64,000 bases of DNA from SIG440 sp045631525 (GCA_045631525.1 JAZQUY010000021.1:9862-73861), one strand, 5' to 3'. Counted from the first letter of the stretch, positions 13,929-23,673 are shown. Numbers and translations are program-made. Notes: generated by a model from the letters alone, not told the origin.

Positions 13929-16499
13929 CTACCTTTCTGTATTTATTTCTTCCATATAATCAAGGAGCCGCATCCAAGCATCAAGATAACATTTCTTGAA
14001 GAAAATATCCAAAGAGTCCGCTTTTTTCCGGCTCAGTATGCTGATTTCCTTGTTGCATATTTTTATCTGTTTTTTCACATATCTTTTTGTCCAGCCAATG
14101 TCGGTATGCAAATCGCAGAAAAATCTGTATGTGGTGAGAACACCAGCACGGATTGTCTTTTTCACATGTTCGTGGGTGAATCGTGAATGGTCAACCCTGT
14201 GCAAAACCTTTGCTCTGGGCTGAAGACCTATTCCATAGCCAATCTGCAGCATCTTGAACGCAAGAGCTGTTTCTTCGCCGCCGGCAAAGTCATTACCCAC
14301 TCTGCCATAACACATACGAAATCCGCCCACACGCCAGATTGCCGAGCGTCTTACACCATAGTTGGCACCATAGGGGAATTCAAACTGCTGAGACGCTTCA
14401 TAAAAATTCTTTCCGCCAATCTTGAATTCACTCCAAAGACTTTCCCAGCCCTTCCTGAGAACTTTAGGTGCCGGGAACGGTCTGTCAAGAATTACCTGGC
14501 CGCCAACAATGCCCACTTCGGGATGATATTTGAATCCAGAATAAATCTCCTCAAGATTGTAATAATCCGCCAAAACATCATCATCAAGGAACAACAGATA
14601 TTCGCCCTTGGCATTCCACATACCGCCGTTTCGGGCATAAGAGAGACCTTTTTGAGGTACAGCAATATAACGTATAAACCCTTCATATTCTTTGTATCTT
14701 TCCCGGAAAAGCTCCACATCTTTGCGAATTCCCGAGGTAAAAGGAGCATTGTCCACAATAATAATTTCATATTCCTTTTTGCTAAGGGACTGCCGGATAA
14801 CCGACCATATTGCATCTATAAGCTTTTCGCCACGCATATATGTGCATATTATAATGGAAATTTTCTTTTCGCACTTTTCAGGCTCGTCAATCATTTCTTC
14901 AAGGGAATAAAGAATCTTGTTTTTAATTTTTGTGTCAGCAAGGCCAAAAACCGACTTTCCACTGTCCGCAAAAAACCAGCCGCGGTAGTCCGGAAGCGCC
15001 GAAAGTTCCTCTTCCTTATTTGTTGTTATCATTAAATCAAACTTGTCACTGTCACAAAGCTTGTCGCACACCAGGACAGACCCTGAAAGATTTACTTTTA
15101 TTTCATCAACGTTCGAATTTTCAGGATTCCCGAAATAAGCAAAACAGAAGCAGGAATAAACCTCCGGAGCCTGACAGTCGTTTGCGTCTTTTCGGCTTAT
15201 AATCATATGCCCTGCCTTTTCTGCAGCCTCCTTGAAAGCCTTAAAATACGGATTTTCCTCGTCATCGCTCTCAATAACCCACACAAGAGACGACATATAA
15301 AAGTCACGCCTGAAATCATCAAGAACCATAAGCTTGTATCGGTTTTTTGTTATGCCCAGCTCTTTGTCATGAGCAGTCAGCGACTCGCTGTGTATTCTGT
15401 AAAGATAAATGGGTTCATCCTCGTCGGTATGCTCAATCTTGAGAAGTGAATTCATCCTCATCCAATAGTCATAATCCTCAAGATTGGTCTTGAATCTTGA
15501 GTAATCCTCCAATATATAAAGAGCTGACTTTCTGTACATAAACGCAGCACCGATAGTGTTGTTTGCAAAAGTATTTAAGGCATCAGCTGTCTTTGGAAAG
15601 CACACATTTCCCGAAAACAGTGGTTTTTCAAACCAGAAATGACCTCTTTTTATCTTTCCATCTTTGTCAATAAGCCGCATGTTTCCATAAACCATAGCGG
15701 TTTCAGGCTTTCTTTTGAGGTTTTCTGCCAAAACCTCTATGCAGTTTGGGAGCATAATATTATCCGCACTGGTCCAGGTGAGAAACTCACCCTTTGCCTC
15801 ACGAAAGCCTGTTGACAGCGCGGTGGGGAGCTTTTTGTTCTCCTGACTTATAATTCTTACGCGGGCGTCATTGTGCGCAAAACGTCTCGCAGTTTCAAGG
15901 CTTTGGTCGGTTGAGCCGTCGTTCACAATTATGAGTTCAAGGTTTTCATAACTTTGAGAAAGTACCGATTTGATAGACTCCTCCAAAATTGCACCACCGT
16001 TGTAAACCGGAAGCACCACCGAAACAAGTCCGTCTTTTTGCGGAACGGAAATTCTTTGACACAACTTTTCGTCCAGTGCATTTCGCTCTTTTTTGTATCT
16101 TCTGAACTTGGCAATCCCAAGCTCTATTTTTCGTTTTCTGTTGCGCTTCACATTTTCACGGCGCATCCCCTCGTTTATGCCTTTTCTGATGGTAACCCAA
16201 AGACCCATCCGTTTGTAATCCGACAGAACCAAAAGAGAACGAATAAAGGAAATACCCGTTTTTTGAAGGATTTTTTCAACCCGAAGACCTGCCCTCCAGA
16301 CATATGTTTCCCGAAGATCAAGCTCCTCCTGTTTGTGCTGGTTTGCCTCGAACTGAATTTGCATAATGGCATTTCGGTCTGCCTCTATCCGTTCTTTCAG
16401 TTGATGGATTTCTTCATCCTTTTTCAAAAGACACGCCCGAAGGTCTTCACTATTCAATTTTTCTTCGCCGCCCATTTGAGCATTGTTCAAATTTTCCAT
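13929..16499 (-). CDS. Two-domain family-2 glycosyltransferase with N-terminal coiled coil (856 aa)
   Basis: A paralogue of the downstream 740-residue protein. An N-terminal coiled coil (about 20-75: KKDEEIHQLKERIEADRNAI and on) precedes GT-A domain 1 (GLVSVVLPVYNGGAILEESIK, with TWTSADNIM) and GT-A domain 2 (KISIIICTYMRGEKLIDAIW, with FLDDDV, GGEETALAFKM and HRVDHSRFTHEH). The frame is open further upstream to 16562, but that would overlap the ABC gene. The ATG at 16497-16499 lies 2 bp after the ABC stop behind GGAG and was chosen. Close spacing on both sides indicates a single operon. Confidence 0.87.
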   Translation of the reverse strand: MENLNNAQMGGEEKLNSEDLRACLLKKDEEIHQLKERIEADRNAIMQIQFEANQHKQEELDLRETYVWRAGLRVEKILQKTGISFIRSLLVLSDYKRMGLWVTIRKGINEGMRRENVKRNRKRKIELGIAKFRRYKKERNALDEKLCQRISVPQKDGLVSVVLPVYNGGAILEESIKSVLSQSYENLELIIVNDGSTDQSLETARRFAHNDARVRIISQENKKLPTALSTGFREAKGEFLTWTSADNIMLPNCIEVLAENLKRKPETAMVYGNMRLIDKDGKIKRGHFWFEKPLFSGNVCFPKTADALNTFANNTIGAAFMYRKSALYILEDYSRFKTNLEDYDYWMRMNSLLKIEHTDEDEPIYLYRIHSESLTAHDKELGITKNRYKLMVLDDFRRDFYMSSLVWVIESDDEENPYFKAFKEAAEKAGHMIISRKDANDCQAPEVYSCFCFAYFGNPENSNVDEIKVNLSGSVLVCDKLCDSDKFDLMITTNKEEELSALPDYRGWFFADSGKSVFGLADTKIKNKILYSLEEMIDEPEKCEKKISIIICTYMRGEKLIDAIWSVIRQSLSKKEYEIIIVDNAPFTSGIRKDVELFRERYKEYEGFIRYIAVPQKGLSYARNGGMWNAKGEYLLFLDDDVLADYYNLEEIYSGFKYHPEVGIVGGQVILDRPFPAPKVLRKGWESLWSEFKIGGKNFYEASQQFEFPYGANYGVRRSAIWRVGGFRMCYGRVGNDFAGGEETALAFKMLQIGYGIGLQPRAKVLHRVDHSRFTHEHVKKTIRAGVLTTYRFFCDLHTDIGWTKRYVKKQIKICNKEISILSRKKADSLDIFFKKCYLDAWMRLLDYMEEINTER

Positions 16500-16501
16500 A
16501 T

Positions 16502-17743
16502 CTATTCTCCAAGAGTTATTTCTGACGGAACTTTGAGTACGCCGAAATATTCTCTGTCGCACATTATTTTTATATATGCCGCACCCTCGATATAATCGTA
16601 ATAAGAAATCGGCAAAGTATCACGTATTTCAAGCCCTGCTGTAAGTGTATATTCCCCTACATTGAAGTATGCAGGAAAGGTTATCCTCACAATATTCCGT
16701 CCGTGATGCCTGAATCTCATATCATAATCATGAAGCGCCGCAACCATCAAATCCATTCCGTTTTTGTCCTTCAGGGAAATGGCAAGTCCGCAGCTTGAAA
16801 GGTCAGCCTCCTTGGGCACATCCGCCACAACCTCAACCGTCACCGTGTCCCCTGACATAAAGACCTCGGTCTCTTTGTCTCCTCTTGATACTCTGACATT
16901 TTTTATACAGCCCACCTTTGAGCCAAATCGGTTTATTTCATTGAATTCCTTTTCCTGTTCCAGAAGTTCTTCCGTTTTTTTGTTGAGTCCCTTGACACAC
17001 GCCTCGGCATCGGTTTCGTTGCTGGTTATAAACTCCATATATTTTGACGTAACCTCGCTCACGTCACCGTCCATAATAAGCTTTCCATTGTCAAGCCAGA
17101 TGGCACGGGTGCAAAATCTACGCACCGCATCCACGTCGTGACTTACAAAAAGAATGGTCTTGCCTTTTTCTTTTAGTTCTTCAAATTTGTTGTAGCATTT
17201 CGCCTGAAAACGATAGTCACCCACTGCCAAAGCCTCATCAACAATGAGGATATCGGGGTCAGAATTGATGGCAACAGCAAAAGCAAGTCGCACAAACATA
17301 CCGCTGGAATAGTTTTTGACGGGTCTCTCTATGAAATCACCGATTTCGGCAAACGCCGCAATATCATCAACGGTTTTGTCAACATCTTCTTTTTTGAGCC
17401 CCATAATGGTGCCGTTTAAGTATATATTCTCAATTCCGCTGTATTCAGGGTTAAATCCCGCACCAAGTTCAAGAAGTGCCGAGACAGTACCGTCCATCAC
17501 CTTTTCGCCGGTCGTCTGGTTTATTACTCCTGTAAGAATTTTGAGAAGCGTAGACTTCCCAGAACCGTTTTTCCCAATTATTCCAACGGTTTCGCCCTTT
17601 TCAATGGAAAAGTTCACGTCACGAAGGGCATAAAATTCCTGCACAATATCCCCTTTCCTCTTTGGGAAAAGAGCCTCCCTTATTCTGTCGCCCGGTTTGT
17701 CATAAATCTTGTAAATTTTTGTGAGATTTTTTACTTCTATCAT
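16502..17743 (-). CDS. Wzt/TagH-like polysaccharide ABC transporter ATPase
   Basis: A 413-residue ATP-binding subunit of the polysaccharide/teichoic acid export type. The nucleotide domain (1-240) has Walker A GKNGSGKST, signature NYSSGMFVRL, Walker B ILIVDEAL and switch SHD. A C-terminal beta-rich extension (about 280-413; RVSRGDKETEVFMSGDTVTVEVVA, FNVGEYTLTAGLEI) corresponds to the Wzt carbohydrate-binding domain that selects the finished glycan. The matching permease (Wzm/TagG) would normally be next door, but the upstream neighbour, 57 bp away, is folA and downstream are glycosyltransferases. The permease must lie elsewhere. Confidence 0.9.
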   Translation of the reverse strand: MIEVKNLTKIYKIYDKPGDRIREALFPKRKGDIVQEFYALRDVNFSIEKGETVGIIGKNGSGKSTLLKILTGVINQTTGEKVMDGTVSALLELGAGFNPEYSGIENIYLNGTIMGLKKEDVDKTVDDIAAFAEIGDFIERPVKNYSSGMFVRLAFAVAINSDPDILIVDEALAVGDYRFQAKCYNKFEELKEKGKTILFVSHDVDAVRRFCTRAIWLDNGKLIMDGDVSEVTSKYMEFITSNETDAEACVKGLNKKTEELLEQEKEFNEINRFGSKVGCIKNVRVSRGDKETEVFMSGDTVTVEVVADVPKEADLSSCGLAISLKDKNGMDLMVAALHDYDMRFRHHGRNIVRITFPAYFNVGEYTLTAGLEIRDTLPISYYDYIEGAAYIKIMCDREYFGVLKVPSEITLGE

Positions 17744-17800
17744 AAAAATCAGTTCTTTCTTATTAAGTCAAAAAGGACAAAATCAATTTGAATTCGCCCT

Positions 17801-18301
17801 TTAATCTTTAATTATTTTTTTGTAAGTAATAAAAGTTATATAAATGCCTTTTTCTGTTTTAAGCATTTCTTCGCTTGCTATTTTCCAAGTATCTTTTTCA
17901 TCAAAGTTCAGTATAAATCTGTCGGCATCATAAGTATTGTCTATCTTTGTTATATATGCAGTGTCACAAAACTTTTCTGCCTGACTGTATACGTTTTCGC
18001 CGCCGATAAAGAAAATATCTTCATCTTTATAACTTTCCTTTGCGCATTTTATGGCATCTTCAATGCTGTGGCAAACAACAGCCCCCTCACAATTAAAGCT
18101 TTTGTCGCGAGTGAGAACAATATTGAGGCGCTTTGGCAACGGTTTTTTGTTTGGGAAAGACAAAAGGGTGTTTTTTCCCATAATAACTGCTTTATTCAGG
18201 GTCTTTTCTCTGAAAAATTTCATATCCTCAGGGATGTTGTCAAGAAGGTCGTTGTTTTTTCCTATTCCCCAATTTAAGTCGGCTGCTGCAATAATGTTCA
18301 T
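17801..18301 (-). CDS. folA: Dihydrofolate reductase
   Basis: A 166-residue DHFR that regenerates tetrahydrofolate after thymidylate synthesis. Visible: MNIIAAADLNWGIGKNNDLLDNIPEDMKFF at the N-terminus with the catalytic acidic residue in IPEDMKFF, VIMGKNTLLSFPNKKPLPKRLNIVLTR for NADPH binding, and FFIGGENVY for the second NADPH loop. The frame is open upstream into thyA; the ATG at 18299-18301 with a GAGGA site gives the canonical N-terminus. It follows thyA by 13 bp, a classical thyA-folA pair. The aspartate/glutamate position (E in PEDM) is normal. Confidence 0.93.
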   Translation of the reverse strand: MNIIAAADLNWGIGKNNDLLDNIPEDMKFFREKTLNKAVIMGKNTLLSFPNKKPLPKRLNIVLTRDKSFNCEGAVVCHSIEDAIKCAKESYKDEDIFFIGGENVYSQAEKFCDTAYITKIDNTYDADRFILNFDEKDTWKIASEEMLKTEKGIYITFITYKKIIKD

Positions 18302-18314
18302 ATTCTCATCCTCA

Positions 18315-19145
18315 CTAAATCGCAATCGGAATATTTTTTATCTGTTCGTTTTTCTGATAATTTTCCAAAACGAAATCATCCACCGTAAAATCATAAAAGT
18401 TTTTGATTTCTTTGTTTACTATGAGTTTTGGAGCATCAAACTGCGGTCTTTTTATCATTTCTTCAATCACAGGCACATGTCTGTCATAAATGTGAGCATC
18501 CGCAATCACGTGGACAAGTTCGCCAATTTCAAGCCCGCTGACTTGCGCAAACATATGGGTAAGAATCGCATACTGGCATACATTCCAGTTGTTTGCTGCC
18601 AAAACATCCTGGGACCGCTGATTGAGTATGGCATTGAGCTTGTTTCCCGTTACATTAAAAGTCATACTGTAAGCACAAGGATAAAGATTCATTTCATCAA
18701 GGTCCTGATGAACATAAATGTTTGTCATAATTCTTCTGCTGTATGGATTGTTTTTGAGGTCAAAAAGAACTCTGTCAACCTGGTCAAATTCGCCCTCTTT
18801 GTATTTGTGCTTGACACCCATCTGATAGCCATACGCCTTCCCGATTGAGCCGTTTTCATCCGCCCAGCTGTCCCAGATATGGCTGTTTAAATCATTTATG
18901 TTGTTGGATTTTTTCTGCCAAATCCAAAGGATTTCGTCAATAGCACTTTTTAAATATGTTGGACGAAGTGTCAGAATGGGAAATTCCTCAGCAAGATTAT
19001 AGCGATTCACCACACCGAAGTTCTTTATTGTGTGGGCAGGGGTACCGTCCTCCCACCTTGGACGGACGTCACATTCTTCATCCGACCAGCCGTTATCTAT
19101 TATGTCACGGCACATATCCACAAAAATTTTATCTGCTTTGCTCAT
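18315..19145 (-). CDS. thyA: Thymidylate synthase (ThyA family), divergent active-site neighbourhood
   Basis: A 276-residue ThyA-type enzyme that methylates dUMP using methylene-tetrahydrofolate. Catalytic Cys157 is in LYPCAYSMTFNV; the phosphate-binding arginines are in PYSRRIMTNI (about 138-139) and QRSQD (R177, D180); the residue at the pyrimidine-discriminating site is Asn (N188 in NNWNVCQYA), as expected for dUMP. The histidine that follows the catalytic Cys in E. coli ThyA is Ala158 here, and the usual LGVPFN segment is AANNWN. So this is a divergent subgroup. It is paired with folA and lies 47 bp downstream of gyrB. Confidence 0.85.
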   Translation of the reverse strand: MSKADKIFVDMCRDIIDNGWSDEECDVRPRWEDGTPAHTIKNFGVVNRYNLAEEFPILTLRPTYLKSAIDEILWIWQKKSNNINDLNSHIWDSWADENGSIGKAYGYQMGVKHKYKEGEFDQVDRVLFDLKNNPYSRRIMTNIYVHQDLDEMNLYPCAYSMTFNVTGNKLNAILNQRSQDVLAANNWNVCQYAILTHMFAQVSGLEIGELVHVIADAHIYDRHVPVIEEMIKRPQFDAPKLIVNKEIKNFYDFTVDDFVLENYQKNEQIKNIPIAI

Positions 19146-19192
19146 AAAATCACCTTATTGTGTTTTATTTGTCACTGAACAACGTTCAATTT

Positions 19193-21124
19193 TTAAATAT
19201 CAAGATTAACAACCGAGCGTGAATGCTCTTCAATAAACTCACGTCTTGGCTCAACCTTGTCACCCATCAGAATTGTAAAGATTTCATCGGCACGTCTTGC
19301 ATCCTCAAGGTCAACACGAAGCATAATTCTTCTTTCAGGGTCCATGGTTGTTTCCCACAGCTGTTCAGGGTTCATTTCACCAAGACCCTTATATCTTTGG
19401 ATTGATGCTTCCGGAATCTGCTCAAGAGCCTCTTTCAAATCATCATCATTGTATGCATAAATAACCTTTTTACCCTTATAAACCTTGTAAAGAGGAGGCT
19501 GTGCAATATACACGTGACCCTCACGGATAAGTGGTTCCATATAACGGAAGAAAAATGTCAGAAGAAGTGTTCTTATATGTGCACCGTCCACGTCGGCATC
19601 GGCCATAATTACAACCTTGCCGTATCTGATTTTCGAAACATCAAAATCAGGACCGATTCCTGCACCAAGTGCTGTAATAACCGGAAGAAGCTTTTCATTC
19701 GAAAAAACCTTGTCAATGCGGGATTTTTCAACGTTGAGCATTTTTCCCCAAAGTGGGAGTATCGCCTGAAATCTTCTGTCACGGCCCTGTTTTGCACTAC
19801 CTCCCGCAGAGTCACCCTCGACGATATATATTTCAGTAAATTCTGTATCTCGTGATGAACAGTCTGCAAGTTTTCCCGGAAGAGTGCTGCTTTCAAGAGC
19901 AGATTTTCGTCTTGTGTTGTCTCTTGCTCTTTTTGCGGCTTCGCGCGCGCGAGATGCAGTCATTGCCTTTTCAACAACTATCTTTGCAACAGCGGGATTT
20001 TCTTCAAAAAATTCACTAAGTTTTTCGTTGACCATTTTTTCAACGATTGTTCTCATTTCACTGTTGCCGAGCTTGGTCTTTGTCTGTCCCTCAAACTGTG
20101 CCTCGGTAACCTTTACCGAAATAACGCAGGCAATTCCCTCACGGGTATCTTCACCCTTGAGGTTTTCCTCGTTTTCTTTAAGGAGTTTATATTTCCTTGC
20201 ATAATCGTTTATAACCTTTGTAAGTGCTGCTTTAAAGCCTGTTTCGTGAGTTCCGCCCTCTGTGGTGTTGATGTTGTTGGCAAAACTCATAATGTCTTCG
20301 GTATAACCATCATTATACTGAATAGCAATTTCAGCCTCGGAATTTTCACGAACAGAATTTACATAAATAACATTTTCGTGAATTGCAGTCTTGTTTCGGT
20401 TTAAATATTCAACATATTCCCGAATTCCGCCCTCATAATGAAGAACATCTTCTTTGAGGTTTCCTCTTTCATCGGGTCTTTCGTCTTTCAAAACGATTTT
20501 TACGCCTGCATTTAAGAATGCCTGTTCACGAAGTCTTGTGAGGAGTGTTTTGTAGTCATAAACAAGTTCCTCAAAAATCTGATGGTCGGGCTTGAAATGA
20601 ACAAATGTACCTGTTTTGTCAGTTTCGCCGATAACTTTCAGTTCATCAAGCTTTGTTCCTCTTTCGTATTTTTGATAGTGAACGTGCTTTCCATCACAAA
20701 TTTCAACCTCAAGATATTCAGAAAGGGCATTAACAACAGAAGCACCAACGCCGTGGAGACCGCCGGACACCTTGTATCCGCCGCCGCCGAACTTTCCGCC
20801 GGCATGGAGAACTGTGAAAACAACCTCAACAGCAGGAAGTCCGGTTTGAGACTGAATTCCCACAGGAATACCACGTCCGTCATCACGTACGGTAATGGAG
20901 TTATCTTCCTTGATGGTTACCTGAATTTCTTTACAATATCCCGCCAAGGCTTCATCAATAGAGTTATCCACAATTTCGTAAACCAGATGATGAAGACCGC
21001 GTGCAGACGTCGACCCTATATACATACCCGGTCTTTTTCTTACTGCTTCAAGCCCCTCAAGAACCTGAATATTACTCTCATCATAGGATACTTCTTCGGA
21101 TACTTTGGTAATATTTTCTTCCAT
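19193..21124 (-). CDS. gyrB: DNA gyrase subunit B
   Basis: A 643-residue ATPase subunit of type II topoisomerase. GHKL ATPase domain: EIVDNSIDEALAGYC, DDGRGIPVG, GGLHGVGASVVNALS. Transducer and TOPRIM parts: EIYIVEGDSAGGSAKQGRDR, the metal motif DADVDG in IMADADVDGAHIRTLLLTFF, and the quinolone region PLWGKMLNVEKSR. The C-terminus RYKGLGEMNPEQLWETTMDPERR is intact. Among gyrB and parE paralogues, its position after recF-remB and its sequence favour GyrB. gyrA does not follow; thyA-folA follow instead. Confidence 0.96.
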   Translation of the reverse strand: MEENITKVSEEVSYDESNIQVLEGLEAVRKRPGMYIGSTSARGLHHLVYEIVDNSIDEALAGYCKEIQVTIKEDNSITVRDDGRGIPVGIQSQTGLPAVEVVFTVLHAGGKFGGGGYKVSGGLHGVGASVVNALSEYLEVEICDGKHVHYQKYERGTKLDELKVIGETDKTGTFVHFKPDHQIFEELVYDYKTLLTRLREQAFLNAGVKIVLKDERPDERGNLKEDVLHYEGGIREYVEYLNRNKTAIHENVIYVNSVRENSEAEIAIQYNDGYTEDIMSFANNINTTEGGTHETGFKAALTKVINDYARKYKLLKENEENLKGEDTREGIACVISVKVTEAQFEGQTKTKLGNSEMRTIVEKMVNEKLSEFFEENPAVAKIVVEKAMTASRAREAAKRARDNTRRKSALESSTLPGKLADCSSRDTEFTEIYIVEGDSAGGSAKQGRDRRFQAILPLWGKMLNVEKSRIDKVFSNEKLLPVITALGAGIGPDFDVSKIRYGKVVIMADADVDGAHIRTLLLTFFFRYMEPLIREGHVYIAQPPLYKVYKGKKVIYAYNDDDLKEALEQIPEASIQRYKGLGEMNPEQLWETTMDPERRIMLRVDLEDARRADEIFTILMGDKVEPRREFIEEHSRSVVNLDI

Positions 21125-21165
21125 AGTTTTTACCCCTTACCTTTCTGCCGAATTTTTAATATATT

Positions 21166-21426
21166 TTAAAAATCCTTGTATTTTTTAATTCTTCCCATAA
21201 GTGCCTTTGTGGAAATGTTTGTTATATAAACCACAGACTGTCCGTTTTCCTCACATACCACAAAAGATTTGGGAATTTCCTCGGACACGTTTCTAACAAA
21301 ACCCTCTTCTTCGGCAGTTTTAAAAAATTCCTTTGAAAATTTTGAAACTGAAGTACTTTCAAGGTCCAAAATAGATATTATATTTTTTGTGTTAACAACC
21401 GTATCACAGCCTAAATGCAGGTACAC
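21166..21426 (-). CDS. remB: RemB/YaaB-like DUF370 protein
   Basis: An 86-residue protein beginning MYLHLGCDTVVNTKNIISILDLES, as in the DUF370/RemB (YaaB) family, whose B. subtilis member influences extracellular matrix gene expression. A short basic C-terminus follows (ISTKALMGRIKKY). Its start overlaps the end of recF by 16 bp and gyrB starts 41 bp later, the conserved recF-yaaB-gyrB order. Regulatory role here is by homology only. Confidence 0.88.
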   Translation of the reverse strand: MYLHLGCDTVVNTKNIISILDLESTSVSKFSKEFFKTAEEEGFVRNVSEEIPKSFVVCEENGQSVVYITNISTKALMGRIKKYKDF

Positions 21427-22517
21427 TTTTTCATACTTCCTTTTTCAATTTCTATAAACTTTGCATCTTTTAAAACCTTTAATCTTTCAGCATCTGTGCA
21501 GGTAATAAAAATCTGCATATTTGAAAGCTTATTTAAAACAAAATCCTGTCTTTTGGAATCAAGCTCGCTCATTATATCGTCAAGAAGAAGCACGGGATAT
21601 TCCCCTATTTCCTCGCGGAATAACTCAACCTCAGCAATCTTTTGAACCAAGACCGCTGTCTTTTGCTGTCCCTGAGAACCAAAAAGCTTGAGACTTTGAC
21701 CGTTTATTTTAAAATCAATATCATCTCTGTGAGGACCAAAAATACATTCACAATATTTTTCCTCCCTATGGAACAGTTCTTCTGCTTTTTTCTTTAAAAT
21801 TTCCTCAAGATTTGCTATTTTATTTTCATCAATGTTCATCCCACAAGAGATATATTCAAGTTCAAGATTTTCTTTCCCCTCAGAAATTTCAAGCTGAATT
21901 TTTTTTGATATTTCCTCAATTTTTTTTACATATAAAAACCGTGTTTTTATGAGATAAATTGAAAGAGCAATTATTTTCTCATTTAACACTGAGAGAAAAA
22001 TTTTATCTTTTTTATCGTCTTTTAGAAGAGCACTTTTTTGTTCAATCAGCTTTTTATAATCAGAAAGACTGTTCATGTACTTGACTCTTAGCTGACTTAT
22101 CATAATATCAAGATTTTTTCTCCTGTTTTTTGGACCCTCTCTCACCAAACTTAAATATTCAGGACCAAAAAAAACAATGTTTAATCTCCCAACAAGGTTG
22201 CTGTTTCTTTTCACGGGAATTTCATTCAAAAATATCTTTTTTCTCTTTTTTCGGTTTAAATCTATTTTCCCAAAGTTTTCTCTTTCTCTTGAGAAAAAAT
22301 CCAACTCTAAAGATGCTTCATTTTCCTCAAACTTTATCATTTCATCATCTTTTTGTGCTCTGTTTGATTTTCCAAGAGAAAAAAGATAAATTCCCTCGAG
22401 AATATTAGTCTTTCCCTGGGCATTATTCCCATAAATTATATTTATATTTTTACAGAAATCAATTTCCTCACTCTTATAATTTCTAAAATTCTGAAGTTTT
22501 ATTTTTTTTACTATCAT
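21411..22517 (-). CDS. recF: DNA replication and repair protein RecF
   Basis: A 368-residue SMC-like ATPase that helps load RecA at gaps. The Walker A motif is in IIYGNNAQGKTNILEGIYL (about 28-46); the ABC signature region is GSQGQQKTAVLV; Walker B is PVLLLDDIMSELD. The length matches the family. It overlaps dnaN by 4 bp (ATGA), so translation is likely coupled. The coding sequence is very AT-rich compared with the surface-glycan genes to the left. Confidence 0.96.
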   Translation of the reverse strand: MIVKKIKLQNFRNYKSEEIDFCKNINIIYGNNAQGKTNILEGIYLFSLGKSNRAQKDDEMIKFEENEASLELDFFSRERENFGKIDLNRKKRKKIFLNEIPVKRNSNLVGRLNIVFFGPEYLSLVREGPKNRRKNLDIMISQLRVKYMNSLSDYKKLIEQKSALLKDDKKDKIFLSVLNEKIIALSIYLIKTRFLYVKKIEEISKKIQLEISEGKENLELEYISCGMNIDENKIANLEEILKKKAEELFHREEKYCECIFGPHRDDIDFKINGQSLKLFGSQGQQKTAVLVQKIAEVELFREEIGEYPVLLLDDIMSELDSKRQDFVLNKLSNMQIFITCTDAERLKVLKDAKFIEIEKGSMKKCTCI

Positions 22518-23620
22518 TTCAGTTTTCTGGGAAGGAGAAGATAAAGATATTTATCTCCCTCAAGTGGAGTAATAATCATCGGACTTACACTTGTTTTGAA
22601 TTTAATTTTTACTGTTTCATCGTCACAAGCCCTGAGTATATCGAGAATAAATTCATTAAAGAAACCAATTTCAATCTCTCCGCCGTTTGTTTCAACAGAA
22701 ATATTATCATCTACATTTCCCACAATGGTTTCACAGGAAATATTTATATTATCTTCTTTTATTTTAAGCTTTACAGGAGCATCATTTGAATTTCCATTTA
22801 TAATCAGTGATGCACGATAAACACTGTCAAAAAGTTCATAAAGAGGACATTCAATTTCAAAGCTTTCATCATTATAAATCGCACTTTCATACTTTATATA
22901 TTCACCCTCAATCAGGCGAGTCACAATTTTATAATTTTCAAAAACAAAAACTGCGTTTTTTGCTGTACAGGAAATCTCAACAAAATCATCGTCTTCTTTT
23001 AAAATTTTGCTTATTTCAGACAAAGTTTTTGCAGGAACTATAAATCTTCTGTATTCATATTCTTTGTCAAGATGATATGTTCTGACAGCCATTTTGAAAC
23101 CGTCTGTTGCTATCATTCTTATTATATTTCCATCAATTTCAACAAGACATCCTTTGAGAACAGGTCTGTTGTCACTTAAGGATGTACAGAAAATAGTTTT
23201 TGAAATCATTTCCTTTATCATTTTTTTGTTGACTTTTACCATATATTCAGCATTTACCGAAGGGAGCTCAGGAAAATCAAGGGGATACATGCCCATAATT
23301 TCAAATTTTGAATTTCCGCTTTTAATAGTACAACAATTTATTTCGTTTGTTTCGATATAAACATCATCTGAGGGGAGATTTTTTATTATACTTCCAAGCA
23401 TTTTTGCATTTAATACAGTCTGCCCCGGTTTTATAACATGAGCTTCAATTTTTGCTTCAATACCCATTTCCATATCATTTGAAATGAAATAAACAGTTCC
23501 GTCAAGTTCTGCTTTTATTAAAATTCCTTCAAGGACAGGAAAGTTTGAATGAGAAGAAACAGCCTTTGAAACAGAGGCAATAACTTCGTTAAGTATATTT
23601 TTGTTGCAAATAATGTTCAT
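22514..23620 (-). CDS. dnaN: DNA polymerase III sliding clamp, beta subunit
   Basis: A 368-residue clamp subunit with three similar domains. The N-terminus MNIICNKNILNEVIASVSKAVSSHSNFPVLEGILIKA, the internal LPSVNAEYMVKV and DNRPVLKGCLVEID repeats, and the C-terminus MIITPLEGDKYLYLLLPRKLK are typical of DnaN. It heads the dnaN-recF-remB-gyrB transcript behind a good promoter. dnaA, the usual upstream partner, is missing: the next 480 bp are non-coding and then genes run the other way. Confidence 0.96.
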   Translation of the reverse strand: MNIICNKNILNEVIASVSKAVSSHSNFPVLEGILIKAELDGTVYFISNDMEMGIEAKIEAHVIKPGQTVLNAKMLGSIIKNLPSDDVYIETNEINCCTIKSGNSKFEIMGMYPLDFPELPSVNAEYMVKVNKKMIKEMISKTIFCTSLSDNRPVLKGCLVEIDGNIIRMIATDGFKMAVRTYHLDKEYEYRRFIVPAKTLSEISKILKEDDDFVEISCTAKNAVFVFENYKIVTRLIEGEYIKYESAIYNDESFEIECPLYELFDSVYRASLIINGNSNDAPVKLKIKEDNINISCETIVGNVDDNISVETNGGEIEIGFFNEFILDILRACDDETVKIKFKTSVSPMIITPLEGDKYLYLLLPRKLK

Positions 23621-23673
23621 TTTTTATCAAAACCCTTTCTTTGGTAAAAATATTATCCTTTTTAGCCTTTTAT

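Noticed and set aside
19140..19200. A terminator between gyrB and thyA (GAAC-AAC-GTTC)
   Set aside because: The stem is only 4-5 bp, too weak to call.
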